Assembly: GCF_900105925.1 (NCBI RefSeq)
Contig: NZ_LT629791.1
Coordinates: 1 to 64,000, forward strand
Length of the DNA stretch: 64,000 nucleotides
DNA from: Jiangella alkaliphila
GTDB lineage: Bacteria; Actinomycetota; Actinomycetes; Jiangellales; Jiangellaceae
Reading direction: 5' to 3'
Below are positions 33,538 to 44,589 of the stretch, piece by piece; within the stretch, counting starts at the first letter, position 1, and the number at the start of each line of letters is the position of its first letter. The translations under genes were made by a program, and so were the position numbers. The notes beneath the pieces were generated by a model. It was not told the origin of the DNA and searched no databases. It worked only from the letters and a program-made list of their open reading frames with translations.

Positions 33538-35717
33538 CCGTCGCCGTCCCGATCGCCGCGCGTGGACGCCGCCGCCATCAGCTCGCGTTCGGCCCGGGTC
33601 GGGATCAGCCCGGACGGCGCGACCAGCGTCGAGCGCACGTACGGCGCCTCGGTGCTGGCGACGGTGGACGGGTTGCGCAGAGCCTTGATACAGACCCGGG
33701 TCGCGTCGGCGATGATGATCACCACCAGCAGCGCGAAGAACGCCGCCAGCACGCCGTCGACGGTCGAGTTCGTCACCACCTGCTCCATGTCGTCCAGCGA
33801 CTGCGCCGGTGGCAGCACCTCGCCGTTGTCCAGCGCGTCGGAGAACCGGTCGCGCTGAGCGAAGAACCCGAGCGTGGGGTCGTCGGAGAACACCTTCTGC
33901 CAGCTCGCCGTCAGCGTGACCGCGGCGTCCCAGAGCAGCGGGATGCCGGTCACCCAGGCCCACTTCAGCCGTCCGCTCTTGATGAGGATGGTCGTCGCGA
34001 CGGTCAGCGCGATGGCCGCGAGCAGCTGGTTCGCGATGCCGAAGAGCGGGAACAGCTGGTTGATGCCGCCGAGCGGATCGGTGACGCCGGCGTACAGGAA
34101 GTACCCCCACGCCGCGACGACGACCGCGCTGGTCAGGTAGAGGCCCGGCTTCCACGACACGTCGCGCATCGGCTTCCAGACGTTGCCGAGGGTGTCCTGC
34201 AGCATGAACCGCCCGACCCGGGTGCCGGCGTCGACCGTCGTCAGGATGAACAGCGCCTCGAACATGATCGCGAAGTGGTACCAGAACGCCTGCCCGCCGG
34301 CGCCGAACCCGTCGGAGAAGATCTGTGACATCCCGACGGCGAGCGTTGGCGCGCCGCCGGTCCGGGCCACCAGCGTCGACTCCTCGACGGACGCGGCCGC
34401 GGCGGCCAGCTGGTCCGGCGTGATCGAGAACCCGAGACTGGCGACCGCTTGTGACGCCGACTCCAGTGAGTCGCCGAGGAAACCGGCCGGCGCGTTCATC
34501 GCGTAGTAGAGGCCGGGGTCGATGACCGACGCGGCGATCAGGGCGCTGATGGCGACGAACGACTCCATCAGCATGCCGCCGTAGCCGATCATCCGGACCT
34601 GCGACTCCTTCTCGATCAGCTTCGGCGTCGTGCCGGAGGCGATCAGCGCGTGGAAGCCGGAGAGCGCGCCGCAGGCGATCGTGATGAAGACGAACGGGAA
34701 CAGCGAGCCGGCGAACACCGGGCCGTCGCCGCTGGAGGCGAAGTCGGTGATCGCCTCGTTCTGCAGCATCGGCCGGGCCAGCAGCAGCCCGACGGCCAGC
34801 AGGATGATCGTCCCGATCTTCATGAACGTCGACAGGTAGTCGCGCGGCGCCAGCAGCATCCACACCGGCAGCACCGAGGCGACGAAGCCGTAGATGATCA
34901 ACGCCCACACCAGCGCCTCGGGCGACAGCGTGAACGTGTCGGCCCAGCTGGAGTCCTGGACCCAGCCGCCGCCGATGATCGCCAGCAGCAGCAGGCCGAC
35001 GCCGATGAGGCTGGTCTCGATCACCCGGCCCGGCCGCAGCGAGCGCAGGTAGAAGCCCATGAACAGCGCGATCGGGATGGTCATGGCGATCGAGAAGGTG
35101 CCCCACGCCGAGTGCGCCAGCGCGTTCACGACCACCAGCGCCAGCACGGCCAGCAGGATGATCATGATGGTGAACACGCCGATCAGTGCCGCGACCCCGC
35201 CGACGACGCCGATCTCCTCGCGCGCCATCTGGCCCAGGCTCTTGCCGTTGCGCCGCATCGAGAAGAACAGGACGACCATGTCCTGGACGGCCCCGGCGAA
35301 AATGACCCCTACGATGATCCACAGGGTGCCGGGGAGGTAGCCCATCTGCGCCGCGAGCACAGGCCCGACCAGCGGCCCGGCGCCGGCGATCGCGGCGAAG
35401 TGGTGCCCGAACAGCACCCGCCGGTCGGTCGGCTGGAAGTCGGTGTCGTTGCGCAGCGTCTCGGCCGGCGTCGCCCGGGTGTCGTCGACCTTGAGCACCC
35501 GGCGGACGATGAACCGGGCGTAGAACCGATAGGCGATGGCGTACGAGCCCAGCGCCGCTGCCAGCAGCCACAGCGCCGAGATCTCCTCGTCGCGCGTGAG
35601 CGCGACGACGCCCCACGCGATCGCGCCCACGACGGCGACCAGCGTCCAGATCACGATCGATCTGAGCGGAGGACGCCTCCGGGGCGGTGCGGGCTCGGTG
35701 CGGACGGTGTCGACCAT
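33534..35717 (-). CDS. cstA: Carbon starvation protein CstA (pyruvate/peptide transporter)
   Basis: 727 residues, about 16-18 membrane segments. The conserved N-terminal block is RRVLFGHHFAAIAGAGPLVGP, followed by MGYLPGTLWIIVGVIFAGAVQDM. The middle is GFHALIASGTTPKLIEKES and the C-terminal domain NQLLAAIALTVATTILIKSG. Family members import pyruvate or peptides during starvation. ATG 35717 with GGAGG seven bases upstream. Transcribed with the YbdD-like gene, divergent from korAB. Confidence 0.93.
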   Translation of the reverse strand: MVDTVRTEPAPPRRRPPLRSIVIWTLVAVVGAIAWGVVALTRDEEISALWLLAAALGSYAIAYRFYARFIVRRVLKVDDTRATPAETLRNDTDFQPTDRRVLFGHHFAAIAGAGPLVGPVLAAQMGYLPGTLWIIVGVIFAGAVQDMVVLFFSMRRNGKSLGQMAREEIGVVGGVAALIGVFTIMIILLAVLALVVVNALAHSAWGTFSIAMTIPIALFMGFYLRSLRPGRVIETSLIGVGLLLLAIIGGGWVQDSSWADTFTLSPEALVWALIIYGFVASVLPVWMLLAPRDYLSTFMKIGTIILLAVGLLLARPMLQNEAITDFASSGDGPVFAGSLFPFVFITIACGALSGFHALIASGTTPKLIEKESQVRMIGYGGMLMESFVAISALIAASVIDPGLYYAMNAPAGFLGDSLESASQAVASLGFSITPDQLAAAAASVEESTLVARTGGAPTLAVGMSQIFSDGFGAGGQAFWYHFAIMFEALFILTTVDAGTRVGRFMLQDTLGNVWKPMRDVSWKPGLYLTSAVVVAAWGYFLYAGVTDPLGGINQLFPLFGIANQLLAAIALTVATTILIKSGRLKWAWVTGIPLLWDAAVTLTASWQKVFSDDPTLGFFAQRDRFSDALDNGEVLPPAQSLDDMEQVVTNSTVDGVLAAFFALLVVIIIADATRVCIKALRNPSTVASTEAPYVRSTLVAPSGLIPTRAERELMAAASTRGDRDGDG

Positions 35718-35926
35718 GACGACCTCCGAACTGATCCATACGGGCGTGGTGACCGTAGAGATTACGCGTAGATGTCCTATCGGTCGAGAGACGTCACGGA
35801 CGTGTCATCTCTCACGCTTCGGACGCTGGGACGGATCCTGTGGAAAGTCGCCGTAGCATGGATGGTCGGGATTCGAGCCGGGACACCCCGGAGACACCGA
35901 ACGTCTGAAGGAGGCGTCGACACACG
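35718..35926. promoter_or_regulatory. Divergent region cstA / korA with imperfect operator-like dyad
   Basis: The 209-bp intergenic region must carry both promoters. An inverted repeat at 35787-35812 (AGAGACGTCAC ggac GTGTCATCTCT, 9 of 11 pairs) is the only dyad I see and could be a regulator site. AAGGAGG lies 12 nt before the korA start. Confidence 0.35.
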
Positions 35927-37782
<1,856 letters not shown>

Positions 37783-37786
<4 letters not shown>

Positions 37787-38841
37787 CCGCACCCGTCGAA
37801 CTGGGCCGGCCCGGCCTCGCCGGCGTCCCGACCACCGACGTCAAGCAGACGAAGAAGGAGTTCACCAGCGACCAGGAGGTCCGCTGGTGCCCCGGCTGCG
37901 GTGACTACGCGGTGCTGGCGGCGGTCCAGGGTTTCCTGCCCGACCTCGGGCTGGCCCGCGAGAACATCGTGTTCGTCTCCGGCATCGGCTGCTCGTCGCG
38001 GTTCCCGTACTACATGAACACCTACGGGATGCACTCCATCCACGGCCGCGCGCCGGCCATCGCGACCGGCCTGGCCGCGTCGCGTCCCGATCTGTCCGTC
38101 TGGGTCATCACCGGCGACGGCGACGCGCTGTCGATCGGCGGCAACCACCTGATCCACGCGCTGCGCCGCAACGTCAACCTGACGATCCTGCTGTTCAACA
38201 ACCGCATCTACGGGCTGACCAAGGGCCAGTACTCGCCGACCAGCGAGCAGGGCAAGATCACCAAGTCGACGCCGATGGGCTCGCTGGAGTCGCCGTTCAA
38301 CCCGGTGTCGCTGGCGCTCGGCGCCGAGGCCACGTTCGTCGGGCGCACCATCGACTCCGACCGTCAGCACCTGACGTCGGTGTTGTCGGCCGCGGCGGCG
38401 CACCGGGGCACGTCGCTGGTCGAGATCTACCAGAACTGCAACATCTTCAACGACGGCGCGTTCGAGATCCTGAAGAACCGCGACAGCCGCGACGAGGTGC
38501 TGATCCGGCTCGAGCACGGCGAGCCGGTCCGGTTCGGCGCCGACGGCCAGCACGGCGTCCGCCGCAACCCGTCCACCGGCGGACTCGAGGTGTGCGCCGG
38601 CGACGACCCGGGCGTGCTGGTCCACGACGCCACCGCCGACGACCCCACCCAGGCGTTCGCGCTGTCCCGGCTGGCCGACCCCGGCACGCTGGCCCGCAGC
38701 CCGATCGGCGTCTTCCGCCGGGTCGAGCGGCCGGCCTACGGCGACCTCATGGCCGAGCAGCTGGACGAGGCCGCGACCAAGCAGGGCGAGGGCGACCTGC
38801 AGGCGCTGCTGCAGGGCAAGGACTCCTGGACCGTCGGCTGA
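37783..38841 (+). CDS. korB: 2-oxoacid:ferredoxin oxidoreductase, beta subunit
   Basis: 352 residues. Thiamine-diphosphate-binding subunit with an iron-sulphur cysteine set: VRWCPGCGDYAVLAAVQ, VSGIGCSSRFPYYMNTYG, HGRAPAIATGL and the TPP motif GDGDALSIGGNHLIHALRRN followed by NNRIYGLTKGQYSPTS. GTG 37783 overlaps the korA stop. The pair lets heterotrophic aerobes oxidise 2-oxoglutarate with ferredoxin in parallel with the dehydrogenase complex. Confidence 0.95.
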
Positions 38842-38918
38842 GCCGGCTCGTTTCGCGAGCCTGTCTCGCGTCATGAGCTAAGCGCGCAGTGGTTGCTGGC
38901 TGGCCGTAGCATGCCCCG

Positions 38919-39842
38919 GTGAGCCAGTCCCGGTCCGGCGTCCTGTACGGCTTCGGCGCGTACGCGCTCTGGGGCATGATGCCGCTCTACATCAAGCTGC
39001 TCGACGAGTCCGGCCCGGCCGAGATCCTCGCGCACCGGGTCGTGTGGTCTCTGGTCTTCGTGCTCGGGCTGCTGGCGCTCTCGCGGCGCCTCGGCCGGCT
39101 GCGGACGGTCGGCCGCCGCGGGTTCGGACTGCTGGCGCTGGCGGCGCTGCTCATCTGCGCCAACTGGGGTGTCTACATCTGGGCCGTCAACAACGACCAC
39201 GTCGTCGAGACCGCGCTCGGCTACTTCATCAACCCATTGGTGACGGTGCTGCTCGGCGTCCTGGTGTTCGGCGAGCGGTTGCGCTGGCTGCAGTGGTCCG
39301 CGCTCGGCCTGGCCGCCGTCGCCGTCGTCATCCTCACCATCGACTACGGCCGGCCACCGTGGATCGCACTGGCGCTCGCCTTCTCCTTCGGCGCGTACGG
39401 CCTGGTCAAGAAGAAGGCCGACGTCCAGGCCGTCGAGAGCCTGGCAGTCGAGACCGCGGTGCTGTTCCTGCCGGCGCTCGGGTACCTGGTGGTCCTAGGG
39501 GCCATGGGTGACGGCGACTTCGTGTCGGCCGGCTGGGGCCCGTCCCTGCTGCTGGCCGTCGCCGGCGTGGTCACCGCCGTGCCGCTGCTCTTCTTCGGGG
39601 CGGCGGCCGTGCGGGTGCCGTTGACGACGCTGGGGACCCTGCAGTACCTGACGCCGACGCTGCAGTTCCTGCTCGGGGTGCTGCTCTACCGCGAGACGGT
39701 GCCGCCGGTGCGGTGGTTCGGATTCGCGCTGATCTGGACTGCTCTCGTCGTCCTGACCGCCGAGGTGCTGGTGCGCCGACGGAGGGAGCGTCGGGCCGCA
39801 CTGGATCGGCTGGTCCTGGATCCGACGACCGCCGCCTCCTGA
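38919..39842 (+). CDS. rarD: RarD/EamA-family transporter
   Basis: 307 residues from GTG 38919, ten predicted membrane segments in two EamA repeats. RarD features: YGFGAYALWGMMPLYIKLL at the start, EILAHRVVWSLVFVLGLL, NWGVYIWAVNNDHVVETALG and GYFINPLVTVLLGVLVFGE. Substrate unknown; the family is called a permease or chloramphenicol-sensitivity protein. Convergent with the GntR gene; a small GCCCAT/ATGGGC hairpin lies in the 20-bp gap. Confidence 0.9.
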   Translation: MSQSRSGVLYGFGAYALWGMMPLYIKLLDESGPAEILAHRVVWSLVFVLGLLALSRRLGRLRTVGRRGFGLLALAALLICANWGVYIWAVNNDHVVETALGYFINPLVTVLLGVLVFGERLRWLQWSALGLAAVAVVILTIDYGRPPWIALALAFSFGAYGLVKKKADVQAVESLAVETAVLFLPALGYLVVLGAMGDGDFVSAGWGPSLLLAVAGVVTAVPLLFFGAAAVRVPLTTLGTLQYLTPTLQFLLGVLLYRETVPPVRWFGFALIWTALVVLTAEVLVRRRRERRAALDRLVLDPTTAAS

Positions 39843-39861
39843 AGCTCCTCGCCCATGATCA

Positions 39862-40113
39862 TCAATGGGCTGTTGGGGCGACGAAGGTGCCCTTGCCGTG
39901 GACGGTGAGGATGAGGCCGCGCTCGCGCAACTCCACCATGGCCCGCCGCACCGTGAGGTAGGCGACGCCGTATTCGACGGCGAGGTCGCGCTCGGGTGAG
40001 AGGCGGGCGCCGGGCCGGAGCTCGCCGCCGGCGATGCGGGCGGCGACGTGGTCGGCGATGGCGACGTAGAGCAGCTCGTGGCCCTGCGGCCGGAACTCCG
40101 GGACGTCACCCAT
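39862..40113 (-). CDS. Short GntR-family winged-helix regulator
   Basis: 83 residues from ATG 40113 (MGDVPEFRPQGHELLYVAI). It is only the GntR wHTH: LYVAIADHVAARIAGGELRPG, RLSPERDLAVEYGVAYLTVRRA and LRERGLILTVHGKGTFV. There is no C-terminal effector domain, unlike the usual ~240-residue members. Many actinobacteria carry such stand-alone N-terminal domains. It is divergent from a small unknown gene. Confidence 0.85.
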   Translation of the reverse strand: MGDVPEFRPQGHELLYVAIADHVAARIAGGELRPGARLSPERDLAVEYGVAYLTVRRAMVELRERGLILTVHGKGTFVAPTAH

Positions 40114-40194
40114 GCGCCCACCATAGAAGCTCTGCTGACCTGCACAAAGACACTGAGCTATACAAAGGTCTACAGTGCCACTTAAAGTCATCAC
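40114..40194. promoter_or_regulatory. Divergent promoter/operator between GntR gene and small ORF
   Basis: Two ACAAAG hexamers (near 40142 and 40162) and a GACCTGCAC...AAGGTCTAC pattern lie between the two starts. TATACA near 40160 could be a -10 box toward the plus strand. A plausible GntR binding area, not proven. Confidence 0.35.
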
Positions 40195-40464
40195 ATGCAC
40201 GAGGAGACCTACACCGGCTGGCTGCTGTGGAGCCGTCCGCCGGCGCGACTGCTGGACGAGATCGTCGTCACGGACCGCGACGGCGCGACCGTCACGAACC
40301 GCCCGCTCCCCTACGGCACCGTCGGCACCCGCGGCTGGGACATCACGTTGCGGCAGCTCGGCTTCGAGCGGCTCGGCGGCTGGATGCCGGCCACCGGCGG
40401 GTACGTCTGCCGCATCCAGCCGACCCAGCCGCCGCCCGCGGGCGTGCTGGCGCGCACCGCGTGA
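40195..40464 (+). CDS. Small unknown protein divergent from GntR regulator
   Basis: 89 residues from ATG 40195: MHEETYTGWLLWSRPPARLL, then IVVTDRDGATVTNRPLPYGT and LRQLGFERLGGWMPATGGYV. No membrane segment, signal peptide or known motif. The codon use and acid/base balance are those of a real gene. Probably the target of the neighbouring regulator, by position only. A weak ribosome site precedes the start. Confidence 0.6.
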   Translation: MHEETYTGWLLWSRPPARLLDEIVVTDRDGATVTNRPLPYGTVGTRGWDITLRQLGFERLGGWMPATGGYVCRIQPTQPPPAGVLARTA

Positions 40465-40479
40465 CGGCCGGCGACGGCC

Positions 40480-41472
40480 TTAGGACATCCGGGTGACGAC
40501 GGTGTCGCACAGGGCGTGCAGGGCGGCCCGGGCCGGGACGTCCGGCAGCACCGAAAGCGACGCCCGGGCGTCGTCGGCCCAGCGGCGGACGTCGGCGGAG
40601 GCCTCGTCCATGGCCGGGTGGGCGCGCAGCAGCTCCAGCGCCTCGGCGTGGTCGGCGTCGTCGGCCACGGGGCCGGAGATCAGCGCCAGCAGCCGCTCGT
40701 CGCCCGGGCGGGCGGCCCGCCGGGCGTACAGCACGGGGAGGGTGGCGACGCCCTCGCGGAGGTCGGTGCCGGGCGTCTTGCCGGACAGCCGCTCGGAGCC
40801 GGCGATGTCCAGGAGATCGTCGGCGAGCTGGAAGGCCATGCCGATGCGCTCGCCGAACTGGCCCAGCACCTCGACCTGCGACGGGTCGACGCCGGCGTGC
40901 AGCGCCCCCAGCCGGGTCGACGCGGCGATCAGGGAGGCCGTCTTGTCAGAAAGGACGGAGAGATAGTGCGCGACGGCGTCCTCGTCCTCGCGCGGGCCGA
41001 GCGTCTCGTGCAACTGGCCGTGCACCAGACGCTGGAACGTCCGCGCCTGGATGCGCACCGACTCGGGCCCGAGGTCGGCCAGCATGTCCGAGGCACACGC
41101 GAACAGGAAGTCGCCGGTGAGGATGGCGACGCTGTTGCCCCAGCGCGCGTTGGCGCTGGGCCCGCCCCGGCGCAGCTGCGCCTCGTCCATGACGTCGTCG
41201 TGGTAGAGGGTGCCGACGTGGGTGAGCTCGACCACGACGGCGGCCGGCACGACCTTCGGCGCGTCGAGGTCGCCGAAGCCCGCCGCCAGCAGGGTCAGCA
41301 TGGGCCGGAACCGCTTGCCGCCGGCCTGCGCCAGGTGCCGCGAGCTCTCGCTGAGCATGGCGTCGTCGGTCTTGACCGCCGCCAGCAGCCGCGCCTCGAC
41401 GTCGTCGAGGGCCGAGCTGATGGACGCCTCGAGTGCGCCGTCGACGGACGGAATACCCAGACCGCTGCTCAA
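40480..41472 (-). CDS. Polyprenyl diphosphate synthase (menaquinone side chain)
   Basis: 330 residues from TTG 41472. Trans-isoprenyl synthase: first Asp-rich motif in LYHDDVMDEAQLRRGGPSAN, second in MAFQLADDLLDIAG. GGKRFRPMLTLLAAG is typical. It is adjacent to nuoN and transcribed in the same direction, as in other actinobacteria. It most likely makes the hepta-, octa- or nonaprenyl tail of menaquinone; chain length cannot be told from sequence. Confidence 0.92.
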   Translation of the reverse strand: MSSGLGIPSVDGALEASISSALDDVEARLLAAVKTDDAMLSESSRHLAQAGGKRFRPMLTLLAAGFGDLDAPKVVPAAVVVELTHVGTLYHDDVMDEAQLRRGGPSANARWGNSVAILTGDFLFACASDMLADLGPESVRIQARTFQRLVHGQLHETLGPREDEDAVAHYLSVLSDKTASLIAASTRLGALHAGVDPSQVEVLGQFGERIGMAFQLADDLLDIAGSERLSGKTPGTDLREGVATLPVLYARRAARPGDERLLALISGPVADDADHAEALELLRAHPAMDEASADVRRWADDARASLSVLPDVPARAALHALCDTVVTRMS

Positions 41473-41524
41473 ACCCCGGCCCCTCCCTCTTAGCCGGGCA
41501 GTTCACCCAGCAGGAGCCTCCACT

Positions 41525-43051
41525 CTAACGAACGAAGACGGACGCCTGTTGCGCCAGGTCCAGCAGCGGACCGGGCACGATACCCAGCAGTAGGGTCGCC
41601 GCGGCACCCACGGTGATGCCCACCGCCGTCCACAGACTCGGCACCGCGACGGTCGGGCCCTCGGGCGCGGGGTCGCTGAAGAACATCAGCACGATGACCC
41701 GCACGTAGAAGAACGCCGCCACGGCGCTGGCGATGACGCCGACCACGACCAGCGGCGCCGCGCCGCCGTCGATGGCCGCCGTGAACACCGTCAACTTGCC
41801 GACGAAGCCACTGGTGAGCGGGATGCCGGCGAACGCGAGCAGGAACAGCGCGAAGGTCGCCGCCAGCACCGGCGAGCGCCGGCCCAGCCCGGCCCACTTG
41901 GCCAGGTGGGTGGCCTCGCCGCCGGAGTCGCGGACCAGGGTGACGACGGCGAACGCGCCGAGCGTCGAGATGCCGTAGGTCGCCAGGTAGAAGAGAATCG
42001 CCCCGGTCGCCGTCGAGTCGGCCGCGACCATCGCGGTCAGCACGAACCCGGCGTGCGCGATGGACGAGTAGGCCAGCATCCGCTTGATGTCGGTCTGCGT
42101 CAGGGCGACGATGGCGCCGACCAGCATGGTGGCGATCGCGACCGCCCACAGCATCGGCTGCCAGTCGGTGCGCAGCCCGCCGAACGCGACGTAGAACAGC
42201 CGCACCATGGCGCCGAATGCGGCCAGCTTGGTGCACGCCGCCATGAACCCGGTGACGGGGGTCGGCGCGCCCTGGTAGACGTCGGGCGTCCACGAGTGGA
42301 ACGGCACCGCGCCGACCTTGAACAGCAGGCCCACCGCCATCAGCCCGACGCCGGCGAGCAGGATGCCGTCCTGCCCGACGTTCGCGGTCAGCGCCTCGGA
42401 GATCTCCCCGAACCGCAGCGTGCCGGCGTAGCCGTAGACGAACGCCATGCCGAACAGGAAGATCGCCGACGAGAACGCGCCGAGCAGGAAGTACTTGAGC
42501 GCCGCCTCCTGCGAGAGCAGCCGGCGCCGGCGGGCCATGCCGCACAGCAGGTACAGCGGCAGCGACATGACCTCGAGCGCGATGAACAGCATCAGCAGGT
42601 CGTTCGCGGCCGGGAACAGCAGCATGCCGCCGACGGCGAACAGCATCAGCGGGTAGACCTCGGTCTGCAGCATCCGCTCGCGGACGAGGACCCGCTCCTC
42701 CTCGCTGCCCGGCAGCGACGAGGCGGCCGGAGCGAACGCGTCGCCGCCGGCCTCGAGCCGCCGCTCGGCGAAGAACGCGACGCTGATGATCGCCAGCACG
42801 AGGATGGTCCCCTGCAGGAACAGCGCGGGGCCGTCGACGGCGACCGCGCCGACTGCCGCGACGATGCCGGTACCGGCCAGCAGGATCACCTGGACCAGCG
42901 CGGCGACGAGCGCCAGCAGCGCCACCCCGACCTGGATCGGGTGCCGCACGTTCCGCGGGACGAACGCCTCGATCAGGACGCCGATGACGGCGGCGCCGAA
43001 GATCGTGATGAGCGGCGCCAGCTCCGCGTACTCGATGGTCGGGGCGTTCAC
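41525..43051 (-). CDS. nuoN: NADH-quinone oxidoreductase subunit N
   Basis: 508 residues, antiporter-like membrane subunit with about 14 spans. Family blocks: YLLCGMARRRRLLSQEAALK, VGAVPFHSWTPDVYQGAPTP (conserved Lys and His), TQTDIKRMLAYSSIAHAGFV. ATG 43051 overlaps the nuoM stop (ATGA). Last gene of the nuo operon. Proton translocation arm of complex I. Confidence 0.96.
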   Translation of the reverse strand: MNAPTIEYAELAPLITIFGAAVIGVLIEAFVPRNVRHPIQVGVALLALVAALVQVILLAGTGIVAAVGAVAVDGPALFLQGTILVLAIISVAFFAERRLEAGGDAFAPAASSLPGSEEERVLVRERMLQTEVYPLMLFAVGGMLLFPAANDLLMLFIALEVMSLPLYLLCGMARRRRLLSQEAALKYFLLGAFSSAIFLFGMAFVYGYAGTLRFGEISEALTANVGQDGILLAGVGLMAVGLLFKVGAVPFHSWTPDVYQGAPTPVTGFMAACTKLAAFGAMVRLFYVAFGGLRTDWQPMLWAVAIATMLVGAIVALTQTDIKRMLAYSSIAHAGFVLTAMVAADSTATGAILFYLATYGISTLGAFAVVTLVRDSGGEATHLAKWAGLGRRSPVLAATFALFLLAFAGIPLTSGFVGKLTVFTAAIDGGAAPLVVVGVIASAVAAFFYVRVIVLMFFSDPAPEGPTVAVPSLWTAVGITVGAAATLLLGIVPGPLLDLAQQASVFVR

Positions 43052-44589
43052 CGGCCAGTCCCTTCCTCGGCGTGTTCAGCGACAGGAGCCAGCGGCTCGG
43101 GTTGTTCGACGCCGACTTCGACGAGCGTCGGCCCGACGGCGTCGTCGATCGCGTCGGTCAGCGGCTTCGGGAAGAACCCGACGACCAGTAGCAGCGCCAG
43201 CAGCGGGGCGACGACGACGACCTCGCGGGTACGCAGGTCGGGCATACCCTCGACCGCCGGGCGTACCGGGCCGGTCATGGTCCGCTGGTAGAGCCAGAGG
43301 ATGTACAGGGCGGACAGCACGATGCCGAGTGTCGCGATGATCGCGGCCGGCCGGTACCGGGTGAACGTCCCGGAGATGACCAGGAACTCGGACAGGAACG
43401 TCGACAGCGGCGGCAGCGCCAGCCCGGACAGGCCGGCGAAGAGGAACACGCCGGCCAGCTTCGGCGCCGGCTTCTGCACGCCGCCGAAGTCGTCGACCTG
43501 CCGCGACCCGCGCCGGCTGATGAGGAAGCCGACGACCACGAACAGCGCGATGGTCGACAGGCCGTGGTTCACCATGTAGAACGTCGCGCCGGTGGCCGAC
43601 TCGCCGGTCAGCGCGAAGATGCCCAGCACGATGAAGCCGAAGTGCGAGATCGACGTGTACCCGATCAGCCGCTTCATGTCGGTCTGGCCGATGGCCAGCA
43701 GCGCGCCGTAGATGATGCTGATGACGGCGAGCACGACGATCACCGGTGCGGCGTCGCGGGACGCGTCCGGGAACAGCGGCAGCACCAGCGCGATCATGCC
43801 GTAGGTGCCGACCTTGTCCGCGACGCCGGACAGGAACGCCGCGTTCGACGGCGTCGCCTCGGCCGCGGCGTCGGGCAGCCAGGTGTGGAACGGCCACAGC
43901 GGCGCCTTGATCGCGAACGCGAGCATGAAGCCGATGAACAGCCACCACTGGGTCGTGGTGTCGATGTCCAGCGCGACGAGGTCGGGCAGGAAGAACGACG
44001 GGTTGCCGGCGTCGACCGACTGCACGTACAGCCCGATGACGGCGGCCAGCATGGCCAGCCCGCCGACCAGGTTGTAGAGCAGGAACTTCACCGCGGCGTA
44101 GCGGCGCTGCGGCCCGCCGAACATGCCGATCATGAAGTACAGCGGGATCAGCATGGCCTCGAACACGACGTAGAACAGCAGCACGTCCTGCGAGAGGAAC
44201 GCCGTCAGCGTCAGCGCCTCGACCAGCAGCAGCAGCGCGAAGAACGCCTTCGGGTCGCGCTTCTCGTCCTCGGCCTCGTGCCACATCGCCAGCGCGACGA
44301 TCGGCGTCGCCAGCACCGTCAGCGCGACCAGCGCGAGGCTGATCCCGTGGACGTCCAGCGCCCACGAGGCGCCGAACTCGGGGATCCACTCGTAGGTCTC
44401 CGACTCGACGCCCATGTCGACGTCGAACAGGAACTGGATGCTGATCAGCGCGCCGATGACCAGCGTCAGCAGCGCGAAGCCGGTCGCGACCTGCTTGGCG
44501 AGCGTGCCCCGCCCGGACGGCACCAGGGCGGTCAGCACCGCCCCCAGTACCGGCAGGACGATGAGCGTGGTCAACCAGGGAAAGGTCAC
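43048..44589 (-). CDS. nuoM: NADH-quinone oxidoreductase subunit M
   Basis: 513 residues from GTG 44589, which overlaps the nuoL stop by 4 bp. Antiporter-like subunit: [19 protein letters not shown] with the conserved Glu, [20 protein letters not shown] with Lys and His, [19 protein letters not shown]. About 14 membrane spans. A longer frame upstream of the GTG is a reading of nuoL and is rejected. Confidence 0.96.
   Translation of the reverse strand: MTFPWLTTLIVLPVLGAVLTALVPSGRGTLAKQVATGFALLTLVIGALISIQFLFDVDMGVESETYEWIPEFGASWALDVHGISLALVALTVLATPIVALAMWHEAEDEKRDPKAFFALLLLVEALTLTAFLSQDVLLFYVVFEAMLIPLYFMIGMFGGPQRRYAAVKFLLYNLVGGLAMLAAVIGLYVQSVDAGNPSFFLPDLVALDIDTTTQWWLFIGFMLAFAIKAPLWPFHTWLPDAAAEATPSNAAFLSGVADKVGTYGMIALVLPLFPDASRDAAPVIVVLAVISIIYGALLAIGQTDMKRLIGYTSISHFGFIVLGIFALTGESATGATFYMVNHGLSTIALFVVVGFLISRRGSRQVDDFGGVQKPAPKLAGVFLFAGLSGLALPPLSTFLSEFLVISGTFTRYRPAAIIATLGIVLSALYILWLYQRTMTGPVRPAVEGMPDLRTREVVVVAPLLALLLVVGFFPKPLTDAIDDAVGPTLVEVGVEQPEPLAPVAEHAEEGTGR

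Noticed and set aside
33334..35739. 801-codon frame spanning cstA
   Set aside because: Only its last 67 codons (the YbdD-like protein) are real; the rest is an out-of-frame reading of cstA.
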